Below are positions 16,279-25,132 of a DNA stretch of 55,269 bases, one piece after another. The translations under genes were made by a program, and so were the position numbers. The first letter of the stretch is position 1. Each line of letters begins with the position of its first letter. The notes below the pieces were generated by a model. The model made no database searches and had not been told where the DNA came from. It saw nothing but the letters and a program-made list of their open reading frames with translations. Source of the DNA: Bacillus sp. 123MFChir2 (lineage in GTDB: Bacteria; Bacillota; Bacilli; Bacillales; Bacillaceae_G); assembly GCF_000383235.1 (NCBI RefSeq), contig NZ_KB910950.1, forward strand, positions 1-55,269. Direction: 5' to 3'.

Positions 16279-17472
16279 CTACATATTCGGTGTTTGAGAA
16301 GTATTTTTGCTTAGTTGTTTTTGCTGTAATATTGAAATGAGAATAATAAATAAAGAAAGAACACCAAAGATAAGCACCATATATTGCAATCCAATTGTAT
16401 CTAAGAAAAAGCCAGTTCCGAGTAAGACAATTTGGAACATGACACGGTCAAACATATTACGGAATGAGAATATACGTCCGTGGTAGCTTTTATCAATTTT
16501 CGTTTGGAAAATGGTTGACATAACGGGAAAGAAGCAACCAACACTAAATCCAAACATACCGAAAGATACAAGCGTCATCCATTTTATATCACTGAAAAAG
16601 AGTGATAAGTGAGAAAAAGCAATACAAAATGAAAAGATATATAGTAATTTATATGAAGAAACATGCTCTGATAAACGTTTTATGACAAACGCACCAAGCA
16701 TGAAAGATAAACCTTCAATTGTATAAATAAATCCTTTAATTGTTGTATCATGCTGCATTTCACTAATATTTATAACCATTAAATTGAAACCGCCAATAAA
16801 TAAAAGTGGAATAATACTTAAAATTAAAGCACGAAACGCAATTGGAATTTCTTTTAAAATCCGAAATACTTCCATGAAACTTGTATTTTGACGTTTCTTT
16901 TCAATTGTTTTTGTATCTTCAAAGTTTAATAAAAAAGTAGCAAAGAATAATAGTGCATATGCAGCCATTGAAAAAGCATACATATAGTTCAAACTCATTA
17001 CAACGAGTAGGAGACCGCCTAGTGAAGTACCGACAATACGAGCGATTGTTGCGATATTCATATGAATTCCATTCATTTGTAATAATTCATGCTCCTGAAC
17101 AATAAGTGGGATAACAGATTGTAATGCAGGGAAATAAAAAGCTGCAGAAATTTGAATGGCGATCATAAATAAAATCATAAATGAAATACTTTTGTACTCA
17201 ATAGCGAAAAACATAAAAATAACACTTAATACACGGCCTAACCCTGCATATAAAAGAACTTTTTTCTTAGAATATTGGTCAATAAATCTTCCGGCCATGG
17301 GCCCAACAAGGACACCAGCTAATAAACCAATAAACATAATAATGGATTTCATAAAGTCTGATGGTACATACTTTTGCATGAACTCCAAATTACCTAGAAT
17401 TCCTAGCCATAACCCTACTCCGGCAATAAATTCACCGGTGAGAACGACCCATACATTTTTATTACGCCACAT
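16279..17472 (-). CDS. MFS transporter
   Basis: A 397-residue major facilitator protein with about 12 helices. The loop between helices 2 and 3 is VGPMAGRFIDQYSKKKVLLY, the usual MFS signature region. The closest pattern is that of drug-efflux or macrolide-type MFS proteins. A GAGAGG RBS precedes the ATG. It is divergent from a TetR-family gene at 17740, so regulation by that repressor is likely. Substrate unknown. Confidence 0.85.
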   Translation of the reverse strand: MWRNKNVWVVLTGEFIAGVGLWLGILGNLEFMQKYVPSDFMKSIIMFIGLLAGVLVGPMAGRFIDQYSKKKVLLYAGLGRVLSVIFMFFAIEYKSISFMILFMIAIQISAAFYFPALQSVIPLIVQEHELLQMNGIHMNIATIARIVGTSLGGLLLVVMSLNYMYAFSMAAYALLFFATFLLNFEDTKTIEKKRQNTSFMEVFRILKEIPIAFRALILSIIPLLFIGGFNLMVINISEMQHDTTIKGFIYTIEGLSFMLGAFVIKRLSEHVSSYKLLYIFSFCIAFSHLSLFFSDIKWMTLVSFGMFGFSVGCFFPVMSTIFQTKIDKSYHGRIFSFRNMFDRVMFQIVLLGTGFFLDTIGLQYMVLIFGVLSLFIILISILQQKQLSKNTSQTPNM

Positions 17473-17688
17473 AGGAAAACCTCTCAGTCTTTAATTGTAG
17501 TGAAAATCGTATATAAAACCTCCTTTTTTCATTACATCGTATAACTTTATATTTTGAGTCAGAGTATATACTAAGGGTTTAAAAGAAGAATTTCAAATGT
17601 TTTGACTTAGAAGCTAATTTCGTTGTATATATACCTTTTTTCTCAGAAGAAAATAAATTGTTATTTCATCTATTGAGTGTGGAAAAAA

Positions 17689-17730
17689 TCTCCTTCTTAT
17701 TTACTTACCGGTAAGTAAATAAGAAGGAGA
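17689..17730. promoter_or_regulatory. Perfect 42-bp palindrome, TetR operator candidate
   Basis: TCTCCTTCTTATTTACTTACC is followed directly by its exact complement. The core TTACTTACCGGTAAGTAA is a classic TetR-family operator form. The right arm ends in AAGAAGGAGA, which is the ribosome binding site of the TetR gene, so the stem would also hide the SD in RNA. Confidence 0.75.
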
Positions 17731-17739
17731 GTGTACCTC

Positions 17740-18465
17740 ATGTCAACAAAATACGAACAAATATTAGAAAGAGCTTATATACTATTTGCCGAAAATGGAT
17801 TTGAAAAAACCAGTTTATCTATAATTGCAAAAGAAGTGAGGGTGACTAAACCTGCTATTTATTATTACTTTTCTTCAAAGGAAGAATTAATTAAAGAATT
17901 GTTTAAAGTAATTGTAAAAGAAATTAATTTCTCTAGATTTTTTTCAATGCACAAATATAACAAAGAAAATTTTGAAACGCAGCTTATTCATGACGGCATT
18001 CTTATGATACAAGTCCAAGAAAAAGACGTTTATTACTCCAAGATATTAAATGAATATGTTGTGTTGAGCATGCGCGAAGAAAAGTACGAAAACTGGTTAC
18101 AGGAAGTATTGCAAGAATATTCAGAAGGATTTATCGGAATTTTACACTTTGGAGTTGAATTGGGAGTCCTAAAAAATGAAAATATTGAAGCGAAGGCACA
18201 ATTACTCACTTTAGTTGTCGAAGGGCTAGATAAATATATGGGAAGTCCAATTAATCTCCACGCAGAAAAAATTTGGAGGAGATCGTTCTTTCTATTAATT
18301 TTGGGGATTTTCTTATATATAATTGGCTGGAATGCTGATATATTACACTATTATGCATTTTATATGTTTCTATCTTCTTTTTATATTGTCGTATCAAACC
18401 GTACTCTTCTCTATTCTTTCATCGGAATTTTAACTACAGCTCAAAATGCTGCGAAAAAGGACTGA
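17740..18465 (+). CDS. TetR-family regulator with hydrophobic C-terminal tail
   Basis: A 241-residue protein from the ATG at 17740, which AAGGAGA precedes; a GTG three codons earlier lies too close to the RBS. The N-terminal HTH is canonical: AYILFAENGFEKTSLSIIAK, then VTKPAIYYYFSSKEELIKEL. The ligand domain runs to about residue 180. The last 60 residues are unusual: they contain two or three strongly hydrophobic stretches (FFLLILGIFLYIIGW, YYAFYMFLSSFYIVVS). TetR proteins are normally about 190-210 residues and soluble, so this may be a membrane-tethered variant or a fusion/frameshift product. It is divergent from the MFS gene it probably controls. Confidence 0.85.
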   Translation: MSTKYEQILERAYILFAENGFEKTSLSIIAKEVRVTKPAIYYYFSSKEELIKELFKVIVKEINFSRFFSMHKYNKENFETQLIHDGILMIQVQEKDVYYSKILNEYVVLSMREEKYENWLQEVLQEYSEGFIGILHFGVELGVLKNENIEAKAQLLTLVVEGLDKYMGSPINLHAEKIWRRSFFLLILGIFLYIIGWNADILHYYAFYMFLSSFYIVVSNRTLLYSFIGILTTAQNAAKKD

Positions 18466-18604
18466 ATTAACACAATATATGATAAAAGCTTCTCAAGAAA
18501 TACAAGAATGGTTTCATATCACAATCGAAAATAATGAAGTGCAGTCTTTCCATACAGAGATGACATTGTTTGTTGCTAGAAAATCATCCACTTTAAAATG
18601 TTAA
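18446..18604 (+). other. 52-codon ORF or gene fragment after the TetR gene
   Basis: The ORF overlaps the 3' end of the TetR gene in another frame and reads MLRKRTELTQ ... KASQEIQEWFHI ... SFHTEMTLFVARK. Composition looks protein-like, but there is no RBS and no recognised family. It could be the remains of a gene displaced by whatever created the TetR tail. Confidence 0.25.
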
Positions 18605-18676
18605 TTCATACTTGTGAGATTCATAGTATTCGATATACTAGATAGAGTGGAATATATAAAGCAGGGAGCAATAACA

Positions 18677-18862
18677 ATGATTCGTGTACGTATTGAAGGA
18701 ACAGAAACGGAAGTAATGCAATTTTTAAAAGAGATGCCAGAGGTACCTGGATATGAAAGAACATATTCACGTGAGCCGCGAAAAGGAAATAATCCAAAGT
18801 ATACAAATAGTAAGAGTGTTTTAGCATATCTCACATATAAGCAAAAAGAAGAACGAAAATAA
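18677..18862 (+). CDS. DUF3970 family small protein
   Basis: A 61-residue cytosolic protein. MIRVRIEGTETEVMQFLKEM, then PGYERTYSREPRKG and SVLAYLTYKQK, matches the DUF3970 family as I know it from B. cereus. The start at 18677 has GGGAG upstream; an in-frame ATG at 18614 lacks one. Function unknown. Flanked by a short terminator-like hairpin. Confidence 0.8.
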   Translation: MIRVRIEGTETEVMQFLKEMPEVPGYERTYSREPRKGNNPKYTNSKSVLAYLTYKQKEERK

Positions 18863-18892
18863 CCAAACCTATTTAGGATTGGTTATTTAATT
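18862..18892 (+). terminator. Terminator-like hairpin after DUF3970
   Basis: AACCAAACCT and AGGATTGGTT form an imperfect stem, followed by ATTTAATTTT. Confidence 0.5.
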
Positions 18893-18928
18893 TTGTATGA
18901 GTCAGTGGGAGTGACCTTGTTGGATAAA

Positions 18929-19699
18929 TTAAATAATATGTAGATAATCTAAGACGTTTTTTCCAATTAATAAAAGCGTAACTACAATAAACAGTATTCT
19001 CACATACGAGACACCTTTTTTAATTGCAAAGTTTGAACCTACAAAAGCTCCAAAAATCATAGCAATCCCCATCGGAATACCATATGAAAAATTCACGACA
19101 TCTAAGTATAAAAACATGATGAGAGCGGCTATATTACTACCAAAATTAAGAACTTTTGCATTGCCGGCTGACTGAATAAAATCAAATCCAATTATTAAAA
19201 AAGAAAATAACAAAAACGAACCAGTACCTGCTCCAAAGAATCCATCATAAAATCCAATCATAAATACTGTGACCACAAAGACCGCTCCTCTTTTCCAATT
19301 CATCCCTTCATATTTAGAATCTTTACCCCAATCCTTTTTTAAAATGGTATAGATAGCAACTATTATTAATAATACGAGCATTAACGGTTGTAATACTTGC
19401 GAGGAAATATGTTTTACCACATATGCCCCAAAAAAAGAACCCAAAACAGACAAAGGGAACAATTTAGATACAAGGCGAAAATTTACTTTTCCTGATTTAA
19501 TAAACGATATCGTACTTGTTAAAGCTCCCATTGAACTTGCTAATTTATTCGTAGCAATTGCAGTTGAAGCTGGTAATCCTGTAAACAGTAAGGCTGGAAT
19601 AGAAATTAACCCGCCTCCTCCAACCACCGAATCGATGAATGCAGCTAAAAAACCAAAGAGTACTAAAAAAACTAGTGTGTATAAGTTTATATCTTCCAT
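18929..19699 (-). CDS. TauE/SafE family sulfite/organosulfonate exporter-like membrane protein
   Basis: A 256-residue permease with about eight helices. The repeated TauE/SafE signature appears as FIDSVVGGGGLISIPALLF (residues 21-39) and again as FYDGFFGAGTGSFLLF. Family members move sulfite, sulfoacetate or related anions, and the true substrate here is unknown. AGGGGTAG precedes the ATG. A 30-bp inverted repeat lies 49 bp upstream of the start and probably controls it. Confidence 0.88.
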   Translation of the reverse strand: MEDINLYTLVFLVLFGFLAAFIDSVVGGGGLISIPALLFTGLPASTAIATNKLASSMGALTSTISFIKSGKVNFRLVSKLFPLSVLGSFFGAYVVKHISSQVLQPLMLVLLIIVAIYTILKKDWGKDSKYEGMNWKRGAVFVVTVFMIGFYDGFFGAGTGSFLLFSFLIIGFDFIQSAGNAKVLNFGSNIAALIMFLYLDVVNFSYGIPMGIAMIFGAFVGSNFAIKKGVSYVRILFIVVTLLLIGKNVLDYLHII

Positions 19700-19747
19700 A
19701 ATAACTACCCCTATAATATAAATTTGTTTTTAGTGAAAGACTCCGAC

Positions 19748-19777
19748 ATTTAGTCACTATTTAAGTAGTGACTAAAT
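19748..19777. promoter_or_regulatory. Inverted-repeat operator candidate of the TauE gene
   Basis: Perfect 12-base arms ATTTAGTCACTA and TAGTGACTAAAT with a six-base spacer. It lies just upstream of the TauE/SafE start codon in an otherwise AT-rich gap. The regulator is not encoded adjacent in any obvious way. Confidence 0.6.
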
Positions 19778-19880
19778 ATATATTAGCAAAATTACATGTG
19801 TTTGTGAATGAGAAATTTGAAAATAACTACTAATAGGGGAAGTTGATAAATTTAATTATTTAAACCCATCTCATATAAGT

Positions 19881-20048
19881 CGCTGGCAGGGAGAAAACAA
19901 GTGCTCTGAACTTGCTTTCTCCTTTTGTTTTTAACCTCGAATGCGGAAGGAAAAGGCCCTGACCTCTCCTATGCACGGCCAGATGCTCTCATCCTCCCCA
20001 AAAAACAAAGGGGTTTTTATGTCGTTTTTTTTATTTGCATTTATATAG
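19881..20048 (-). repeat. Interspersed intergenic repeat, copy B
   Basis: Inverted relative of the element at 4498-4668. On the minus strand it runs CTATATAAATGCAAATAAAA, GACATAAAAACC, GGGGAGGATGAGAGCA, CTGGCCGTGCATA, GGTCAG and CCTTTTCC. The divergence between copies leaves the CTGGCC/GGTCAG pairing intact. It occupies most of the TauE-TrmB gap. Confidence 0.65.
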
Positions 20049-20164
20049 ATGTTAGCAATTGATAACAAAATAGAACCCATTTACTAAACCGTTGTTTAAC
20101 GATACTATTAGTCTTAGTAGTTTAAAATTTATCGTTATTTAAACCTATATATAGGAAGGTCATT

Positions 20165-20944
20165 ATGGAAAAAATTTTACAAAAAGTTCAGTCGTTAGGT
20201 TTTAATCAATACGAAGCTAAAGCGTATGTGGCCCTAGTATATTTAGGGACATCAAGTGCTTATCAAGTAAGTAAACAATCTGGTGTGCCTCGCGCTCGGA
20301 TTTATGAAGTGTTAGAAGGATTAGAAAAAATGGGTGTAGTGATGAAAGAAGAAGTGAATGAAGCCGCACAATATTCTCCTTTGCCTGTTGATGTATTTTT
20401 AGAATCAATTAAACAAAAATGGGAAGATACGTATACATCTGTACAACAAGAATTAAAAGAAGTTGAGAGTCAAAGACCAAAAGCTGATCCGCGTGTTACA
20501 ACGATAAAGGGAGAAGAAACAATCCTTTCATTTTGTCGCATTCTTCTTCGCCGAGCTAAAAGTAGAATTATCATATCTATGTGGAATACGATGTATGAAA
20601 AGCTTGAAGAAGACTTGCGAAAGATGCAAAAAACTTGCAGTCTAAAAGGAATTGTCTTTCAAGTTGAAGATCCATTACCAAATTTAGTGATTCATCGTAA
20701 AACCGATTACGTAGATAACATCGGAGAAAAAAAGTGGTTTATTATTTCTATTGATGGCAAAGAAATGATTTATGGTCACCCTGTAGAACAAAATGGAAAT
20801 ACCTTTTTCACAGATGACCCTGTGCATGTGTCTCTATTAGAGAATTACATATGGCATGATGTATTAGTGAATCGATTAATGCAAGAAAGTAAGGATAATT
20901 TACAACCTTGGATTTCTGTAGAAAGAGAGAAGTTTTTTGAGTAA
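20165..20944 (+). CDS. TrmB family transcriptional regulator
   Basis: A 259-residue protein. The N-terminal winged helix (LGFNQYEAKAYVALVYLG, then AYQVSKQSGVPRARIYEVLE) is the TrmB signature. The C-terminal part (about 110-250, with TIKGEETILSF and RAKSRIIISMW) matches the TrmB sugar-sensing/PLD-like domain. In characterised members the ligand is a sugar. No sugar operon adjoins it, so the target is unknown. GGAAGGTC precedes the ATG. Confidence 0.88.
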   Translation: MEKILQKVQSLGFNQYEAKAYVALVYLGTSSAYQVSKQSGVPRARIYEVLEGLEKMGVVMKEEVNEAAQYSPLPVDVFLESIKQKWEDTYTSVQQELKEVESQRPKADPRVTTIKGEETILSFCRILLRRAKSRIIISMWNTMYEKLEEDLRKMQKTCSLKGIVFQVEDPLPNLVIHRKTDYVDNIGEKKWFIISIDGKEMIYGHPVEQNGNTFFTDDPVHVSLLENYIWHDVLVNRLMQESKDNLQPWISVEREKFFE

Positions 20945-21084
20945 TCAAACTTTATTATTCTTCATGATAAAAAATAATTATTCTATATGAACGTTTTAGC
21001 GTATTTTTCCATAAAAATGTAGCATAACTAAACGTAAGTAATTACACATTTGATATGTTAACAATTTTAAGGGGGAAATAGCGC

Positions 21085-21333
21085 ATGGCATTATTATGGT
21101 CATTAATTATTGGAGGCATTTTAGGCTGGTTTGCTAGCTTAATCATTGGAAGAGATGTTCCTGGTGGGGTAATTGGAAATATTATTGCAGGTATTATTGG
21201 ATCTTGGATCGGCACATCACTTCTTGGTAAATTCGGTCCTGTGATTGGTGGTTTTTCGATAGTCCCAGCTTTAATCGGTTCCATTATTCTTATTTTTATT
21301 GTTAGCTTTTTGCTTCGGATGATGAAAAAGTAA
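21085..21333 (+). CDS. GlsB/YeaQ/YmgE family stress-response membrane protein
   Basis: An 82-residue very hydrophobic protein with three helices. The Gly-rich pattern WSLIIGGILGWFASLIIGRD and GGVIGNIIAGIIGSWIG is typical of the transglycosylase-associated (YeaQ/YmgE) family. Members are induced by general stress in several bacteria; biochemical function is unclear. A strong AAGGGGGAAA RBS is present. No sigma-B promoter could be identified by eye. Confidence 0.9.
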   Translation: MALLWSLIIGGILGWFASLIIGRDVPGGVIGNIIAGIIGSWIGTSLLGKFGPVIGGFSIVPALIGSIILIFIVSFLLRMMKK

Positions 21334-21339
21334 AGTAGG

Positions 21340-21372
21340 AGGACTGTTTACTTATGTAAGCAGTCCTTTTTC
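21340..21372 (+). terminator. Rho-independent terminator
   Basis: AGGACTG...CAGTCCT stem followed by TTTTTCG. Confidence 0.75.
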
Positions 21373-21435
21373 GTTAATTTTGTGTTATATTTGTAAATCT
21401 GTTATGCTAAGGACATAATATTTGGAGGTGTCAAC

Positions 21436-21831
21436 ATGAAAGAATTTACAGTTAATTTCCATCAAGAAGATAATGCAAAAGCAACGACTGTTTATAAATT
21501 AAATGAAGATGATTTTAACAAAGCAACAGAAGGCGGTACGCGTCATCTGTTTGATTTAGATACTAATGTAGGTTTTTTTGTCTTCTTTGATGCGGAAGAT
21601 GCTGAAGGTAATGAGCAATATTTAATGCTTCAATATGAAGGGGATCATGAAGAACCAAGCGCGTGCTACGGTTTTGATTTAAAACTATTTTATCAATTTG
21701 TAGCCCTTTATTTAAATGATCTTGAATTCCAAGGTGAAACGGATGAAGAAGAGGAAGAACATGGTCCAATTCATCATTTAGCACATTTACTTTATCACAT
21801 CGTAGAAGATGGTAAAGAGATTGAAGCTTAA
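21436..21831 (+). CDS. Acidic cytosolic protein of unknown function
   Basis: A 131-residue very acidic protein without signal peptide or membrane segment, with a TDEEEEEHG run near residue 102 and a His-rich patch after it (GPIHHLAHLL). It resembles proteins annotated only as 'cytosolic protein' in the B. cereus group. TTGGAGGTG precedes the ATG. Flanked by terminators on both sides, so monocistronic. Confidence 0.75.
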   Translation: MKEFTVNFHQEDNAKATTVYKLNEDDFNKATEGGTRHLFDLDTNVGFFVFFDAEDAEGNEQYLMLQYEGDHEEPSACYGFDLKLFYQFVALYLNDLEFQGETDEEEEEHGPIHHLAHLLYHIVEDGKEIEA

Positions 21832-21840
21832 TTACATAAG

Positions 21841-21872
21841 AAAGGCTGCTCCTTATGCGGACAGCCTTTTTG
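21841..21872. terminator. Terminator between convergent genes
   Basis: AAAGGCTG...CAGCCTTTTT stem. It serves the acidic protein gene and overlaps the end of the minus-strand MFS gene. Confidence 0.75.
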
Positions 21873-23064
21873 TTTTGTCTTGTTTAAGAATATAAGTGAT
21901 AAAGAGGTATTGGCAAGCGCCGCCAATTATGAGAAAAACGGCACACATATTAAATAAGAAACTCCCGCTAAAGTGTTGTAATAATAATGCTCCAGCTGCT
22001 GGACCAAGCATTCGTGAAATATCCCAGTGTGTACCGTATATAGAGAAATAAATCCCTCGCATATGTTCTGGTGCTAATGCAGAAACAAAACGTAATAGAT
22101 GATTTAAAGCTATACTTTCTCCAATTGTTAAAATTAATAGTGTGAAAAATAATAACCATAATGTATTGGAGTAGCCGTAACCAATCGCAGCGATCGTATA
22201 GCAAACATAAGAAATAACAATAATTTTTTGCATTGAAAATTTCTCTGTCCATTTTACGACTCCGACTTGTAAAATAATCTCCATAATGCCTTTGCAAGTC
22301 GCCATAAATGTAAAAACAAACATAAAATTAGTGAATAATTCTTTTTCGGCATATAGTCGATAGTTTGTTTCTATTTGTGCATAGAAAAAACTAATAGGCA
22401 GCATAAAAATCATAAGTCCAAACACGCTATAATGTTGTGTGAGAAAATGCTTCCATTTTATAGAGGTGTTTTTTTGTTCGTTATGTTGAAGGATTGGAGC
22501 TGTTTCTGACAGCTGCGTCCATACAATAAACGAATAAAAAAATAAAGCAGCGGCCTCTAGGATAAAAAGTATGGTTGGATCATCTTTATAAAAGAAATAT
22601 CCAAGCGCTGGGCCAGCGATTGCTCCAACAGCTCCAACTGTTTGAATGAGAGCAAATACTTCGGCTTGTTTTTCTTTCTCTGTTACATCTGCAATTTGTG
22701 CTCGTTGTGCAGGAATATAAAGAGAACGCCCTAGACCATTCATAATGTAGAAAAAAGCGAATAGTATAACAGATTTGGTGAAAATAAAACCAGTCATAGC
22801 GCATGCTTGTAAGAGTAGTCCAGTTAGAATAATTATTTTTCTCCCATACCGATCTGTAATGCTACCACCAAAAAGTGTAAAGAGAATTTCACTAAGTGGT
22901 TGTAGTCCAAAAAGTAACATAGTAAACAAGGCGTTTCCATTTAAAGCTTTGTTTACATATATGATGAAAATAAGTGCGAGCATTGCCCCGGTTATACTTG
23001 TTAACAGTTCTCCAAATAACCGGATCCATATCGGTTTACTATAACGTTTTGCGAATGTCATCAT
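21853..23064 (-). CDS. MFS transporter divergent from an SgrR-type regulator
   Basis: A 403-residue, 12-helix major facilitator protein. The signature loop FGGSITDRYGRKIIIL follows helix 2. It begins with two adjacent ATGs after AAAGGAGAG. It lies 100 bp from, and divergent to, an SgrR-family regulator gene. Regulators of that family control sugar or sugar-phosphate efflux transporters in enteric bacteria, so a role in sugar or metabolite export is a reasonable inference. Confidence 0.85.
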   Translation of the reverse strand: MMTFAKRYSKPIWIRLFGELLTSITGAMLALIFIIYVNKALNGNALFTMLLFGLQPLSEILFTLFGGSITDRYGRKIIILTGLLLQACAMTGFIFTKSVILFAFFYIMNGLGRSLYIPAQRAQIADVTEKEKQAEVFALIQTVGAVGAIAGPALGYFFYKDDPTILFILEAAALFFYSFIVWTQLSETAPILQHNEQKNTSIKWKHFLTQHYSVFGLMIFMLPISFFYAQIETNYRLYAEKELFTNFMFVFTFMATCKGIMEIILQVGVVKWTEKFSMQKIIVISYVCYTIAAIGYGYSNTLWLLFFTLLILTIGESIALNHLLRFVSALAPEHMRGIYFSIYGTHWDISRMLGPAAGALLLQHFSGSFLFNMCAVFLIIGGACQYLFITYILKQDKTKRLSA

Positions 23065-23164
23065 TTCATTCTCTCCTTTCTATATGGAAATTTTATGATG
23101 GAAAGGAAAGAGGAAAAAGAGTAGAATGAAGCAAAGAAATTTTTCATCTTTTAGGGGGATAGGC

Positions 23165-24940
23165 ATGATAATTTTGGATCATTACATACAGCTCTGGTTT
23201 CAGTATGCAAAAGGGAGAAATCTTGGAGACAGCATAGAAATATCAATGCAAGACATTTCAAAATCATTATATTGTACAGATCGAAATAGTAAATTCACAA
23301 TAAAAAAACTGGAAGAAATGAAATGGATTTGCTGGTTGCCAGGACGGGGAAGAGGAAATCGATCTAAAATCTCTTTTTTACAAGATCCAGCAACGCTTAT
23401 TTTTGAAAAAGGAAAGGCCCTAGTGAAACAAGGCGAAATTAAAAGTGGAAAAGCTTTTATTCACACATATGCAGAGTATTTTCCCTATGTATTAGAACAA
23501 TTCAAAACATGGGTTGACACACTTTTTGGATACCACATTGAACAGTCATCTCAAGGAAGAATCGATGTTTTACGTCTAAACATGCGCATGCAGCCAATTA
23601 CATGTTTAGATCCTATGTATGTAACGCTTCGCTCTGAGTGTCACATTGTTAAGCACGTTTGTGATACGCTTGTTCATTATAATGAACAGACAAATGAAGT
23701 CGAACCTCGCCTCGCTTTTTATTGGGAATACAATCATACGCATAAAATTTGGACATTTTATCTCCGTAAGGGCGTTCATTTTCATAATCAAAAAGTGCTT
23801 ACTACACATGATGTCAAGTATACTTTCAATCGTTTTTTAAGTACAAAAAACAATCCCTATCGCTGGATGCTACAAGATATTAAAAGAATACATATCGTCA
23901 ATGAATATACAATTGAAATTCAATTACAAAGAGAAAATGAATTATTTTTATACATTTTAGGAGGGGAACATTGTTCTATCGTATCCGAATCATATAATAC
24001 AGAGACTAATCAATACTTATTAAATGGAACAGGTCCATTCAAACTTGTTAAAAATGATGATGAACTCCTTGTTTTAGAAGTAAATCCTTTATATTTTCGC
24101 GAGCGCCCATTTCTTGATCGTATTGAGCTTTGGTACTCACAAGATTTAAGTAGTTATAGCGGTTATGAAGTATTATCTGGTTCTATACAACATGATAGAA
24201 AGAGCGCCCAAAAAGAAACGTCTCAATTAGAAGCGAATGTAACATATATAACACTCAATACTAAAAAACGAGGTCCTATGCAACATGTAGCTTTTCGACA
24301 AGTATTAAAACAAATTATCAACGGTATGCAAATAATAAACGATTTAAAAGGTGAACGCGGAGAAGCAGCGACGAATCTGTTATTAGGAAAAACAATTGAA
24401 ATAAAGAACGGAAATTCAATTAAAGATTTATTAGGGATTAGTGGGTATAGAGGGGAAACATTATATTTATATACCTTTCAAGAGCAAGATCACGCTGAGG
24501 ATTCACATTGGATTCAAAAAGAATGTGCTAAGTATGGAATTAAGATAGAACTATCTTTTTTAGATGCACATGAACTTCTTACACCTCGGATAATACAAGA
24601 AGCTGATTTGATTCATGATAGTGCTACAATAAGCGAGCACACGGAATTAAGTTATCTATATTTACTACTAACGAAAAATAGTTTTCTTCATCAGCATAGT
24701 TCTTTCAATTTAAATGAGAAGTTGAAACGTGTATTTAAGGAACAAAACCGGAGTATGCGTTTGCAATTGTTAGGGGAAACAGAACAGGAGCTGTTAGAAG
24801 ATATTCATATCATTCCTTTGTATCGAAATTATATGACGATACATGCGCAAGAGACAATACAAAATGTAGCAATTAACTCTCAGGGATGGATTAATTTTTA
24901 TCATATATGGTTTAAACAACAACATAACGTAACAATGTAG
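23165..24940 (+). CDS. SgrR family transcriptional regulator (HTH plus solute-binding domain)
   Basis: A 591-residue fusion. The N-terminal SgrR-type winged helix (about 1-110, DHYIQLWFQYA onwards and SKSLYCTDRNSKFTIKKL) precedes a complete family-5 solute-binding domain (about 130-590, with LAFYWEYNHTHKIWTFYLRK and VHFHNQKVLTTHDVKYTFNR). There is no signal peptide, so the binding domain is an intracellular sensor. The ATG at 23165 is preferred because GGGGGATAGGC precedes it; an ATG 13 codons earlier lacks a good RBS. The likely target is the divergent MFS gene. Confidence 0.88.
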   Translation: MIILDHYIQLWFQYAKGRNLGDSIEISMQDISKSLYCTDRNSKFTIKKLEEMKWICWLPGRGRGNRSKISFLQDPATLIFEKGKALVKQGEIKSGKAFIHTYAEYFPYVLEQFKTWVDTLFGYHIEQSSQGRIDVLRLNMRMQPITCLDPMYVTLRSECHIVKHVCDTLVHYNEQTNEVEPRLAFYWEYNHTHKIWTFYLRKGVHFHNQKVLTTHDVKYTFNRFLSTKNNPYRWMLQDIKRIHIVNEYTIEIQLQRENELFLYILGGEHCSIVSESYNTETNQYLLNGTGPFKLVKNDDELLVLEVNPLYFRERPFLDRIELWYSQDLSSYSGYEVLSGSIQHDRKSAQKETSQLEANVTYITLNTKKRGPMQHVAFRQVLKQIINGMQIINDLKGERGEAATNLLLGKTIEIKNGNSIKDLLGISGYRGETLYLYTFQEQDHAEDSHWIQKECAKYGIKIELSFLDAHELLTPRIIQEADLIHDSATISEHTELSYLYLLLTKNSFLHQHSSFNLNEKLKRVFKEQNRSMRLQLLGETEQELLEDIHIIPLYRNYMTIHAQETIQNVAINSQGWINFYHIWFKQQHNVTM

Positions 24941-24953
24941 TAGAACAAAGTGC

Positions 24954-24999
24954 AACCCATCATTTCTTCGACCGTTTTACGATGAAATGATGGGTTTAT
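24954..24999 (+). terminator. Rho-independent terminator
   Basis: AACCCATCATTTC and GAAATGATGGGTT stem with a 17-base loop. Confidence 0.75.
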
Positions 25000-25085
25000 T
25001 ACTTATAGAACAGATAAAGTGATACTTAGCATAGCAACCATTTCATTCTATTTTTCATACAAATGGAAAAATGCATCTTTACAGC

Positions 25086-25103
25086 GTAACAATGTTATGT
25101 TAC
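25086..25103. promoter_or_regulatory. Inverted repeat upstream of yhbD
   Basis: GTAACA-ATGTTA-TGTTAC, 30 bp before the TTG start of the YhbD-type gene. Possible operator, since that gene encodes an HTH protein. Confidence 0.4.
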
Positions 25104-25132
25104 ATTGAATAAAAAGAAGGGAGAGCAAAATT

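Noticed and set aside
21563-21784. Minus-strand ORF within the acidic protein gene
   Set aside because: It is the typical reverse-frame shadow of an acidic coding sequence, with His/Leu-rich composition and no RBS.
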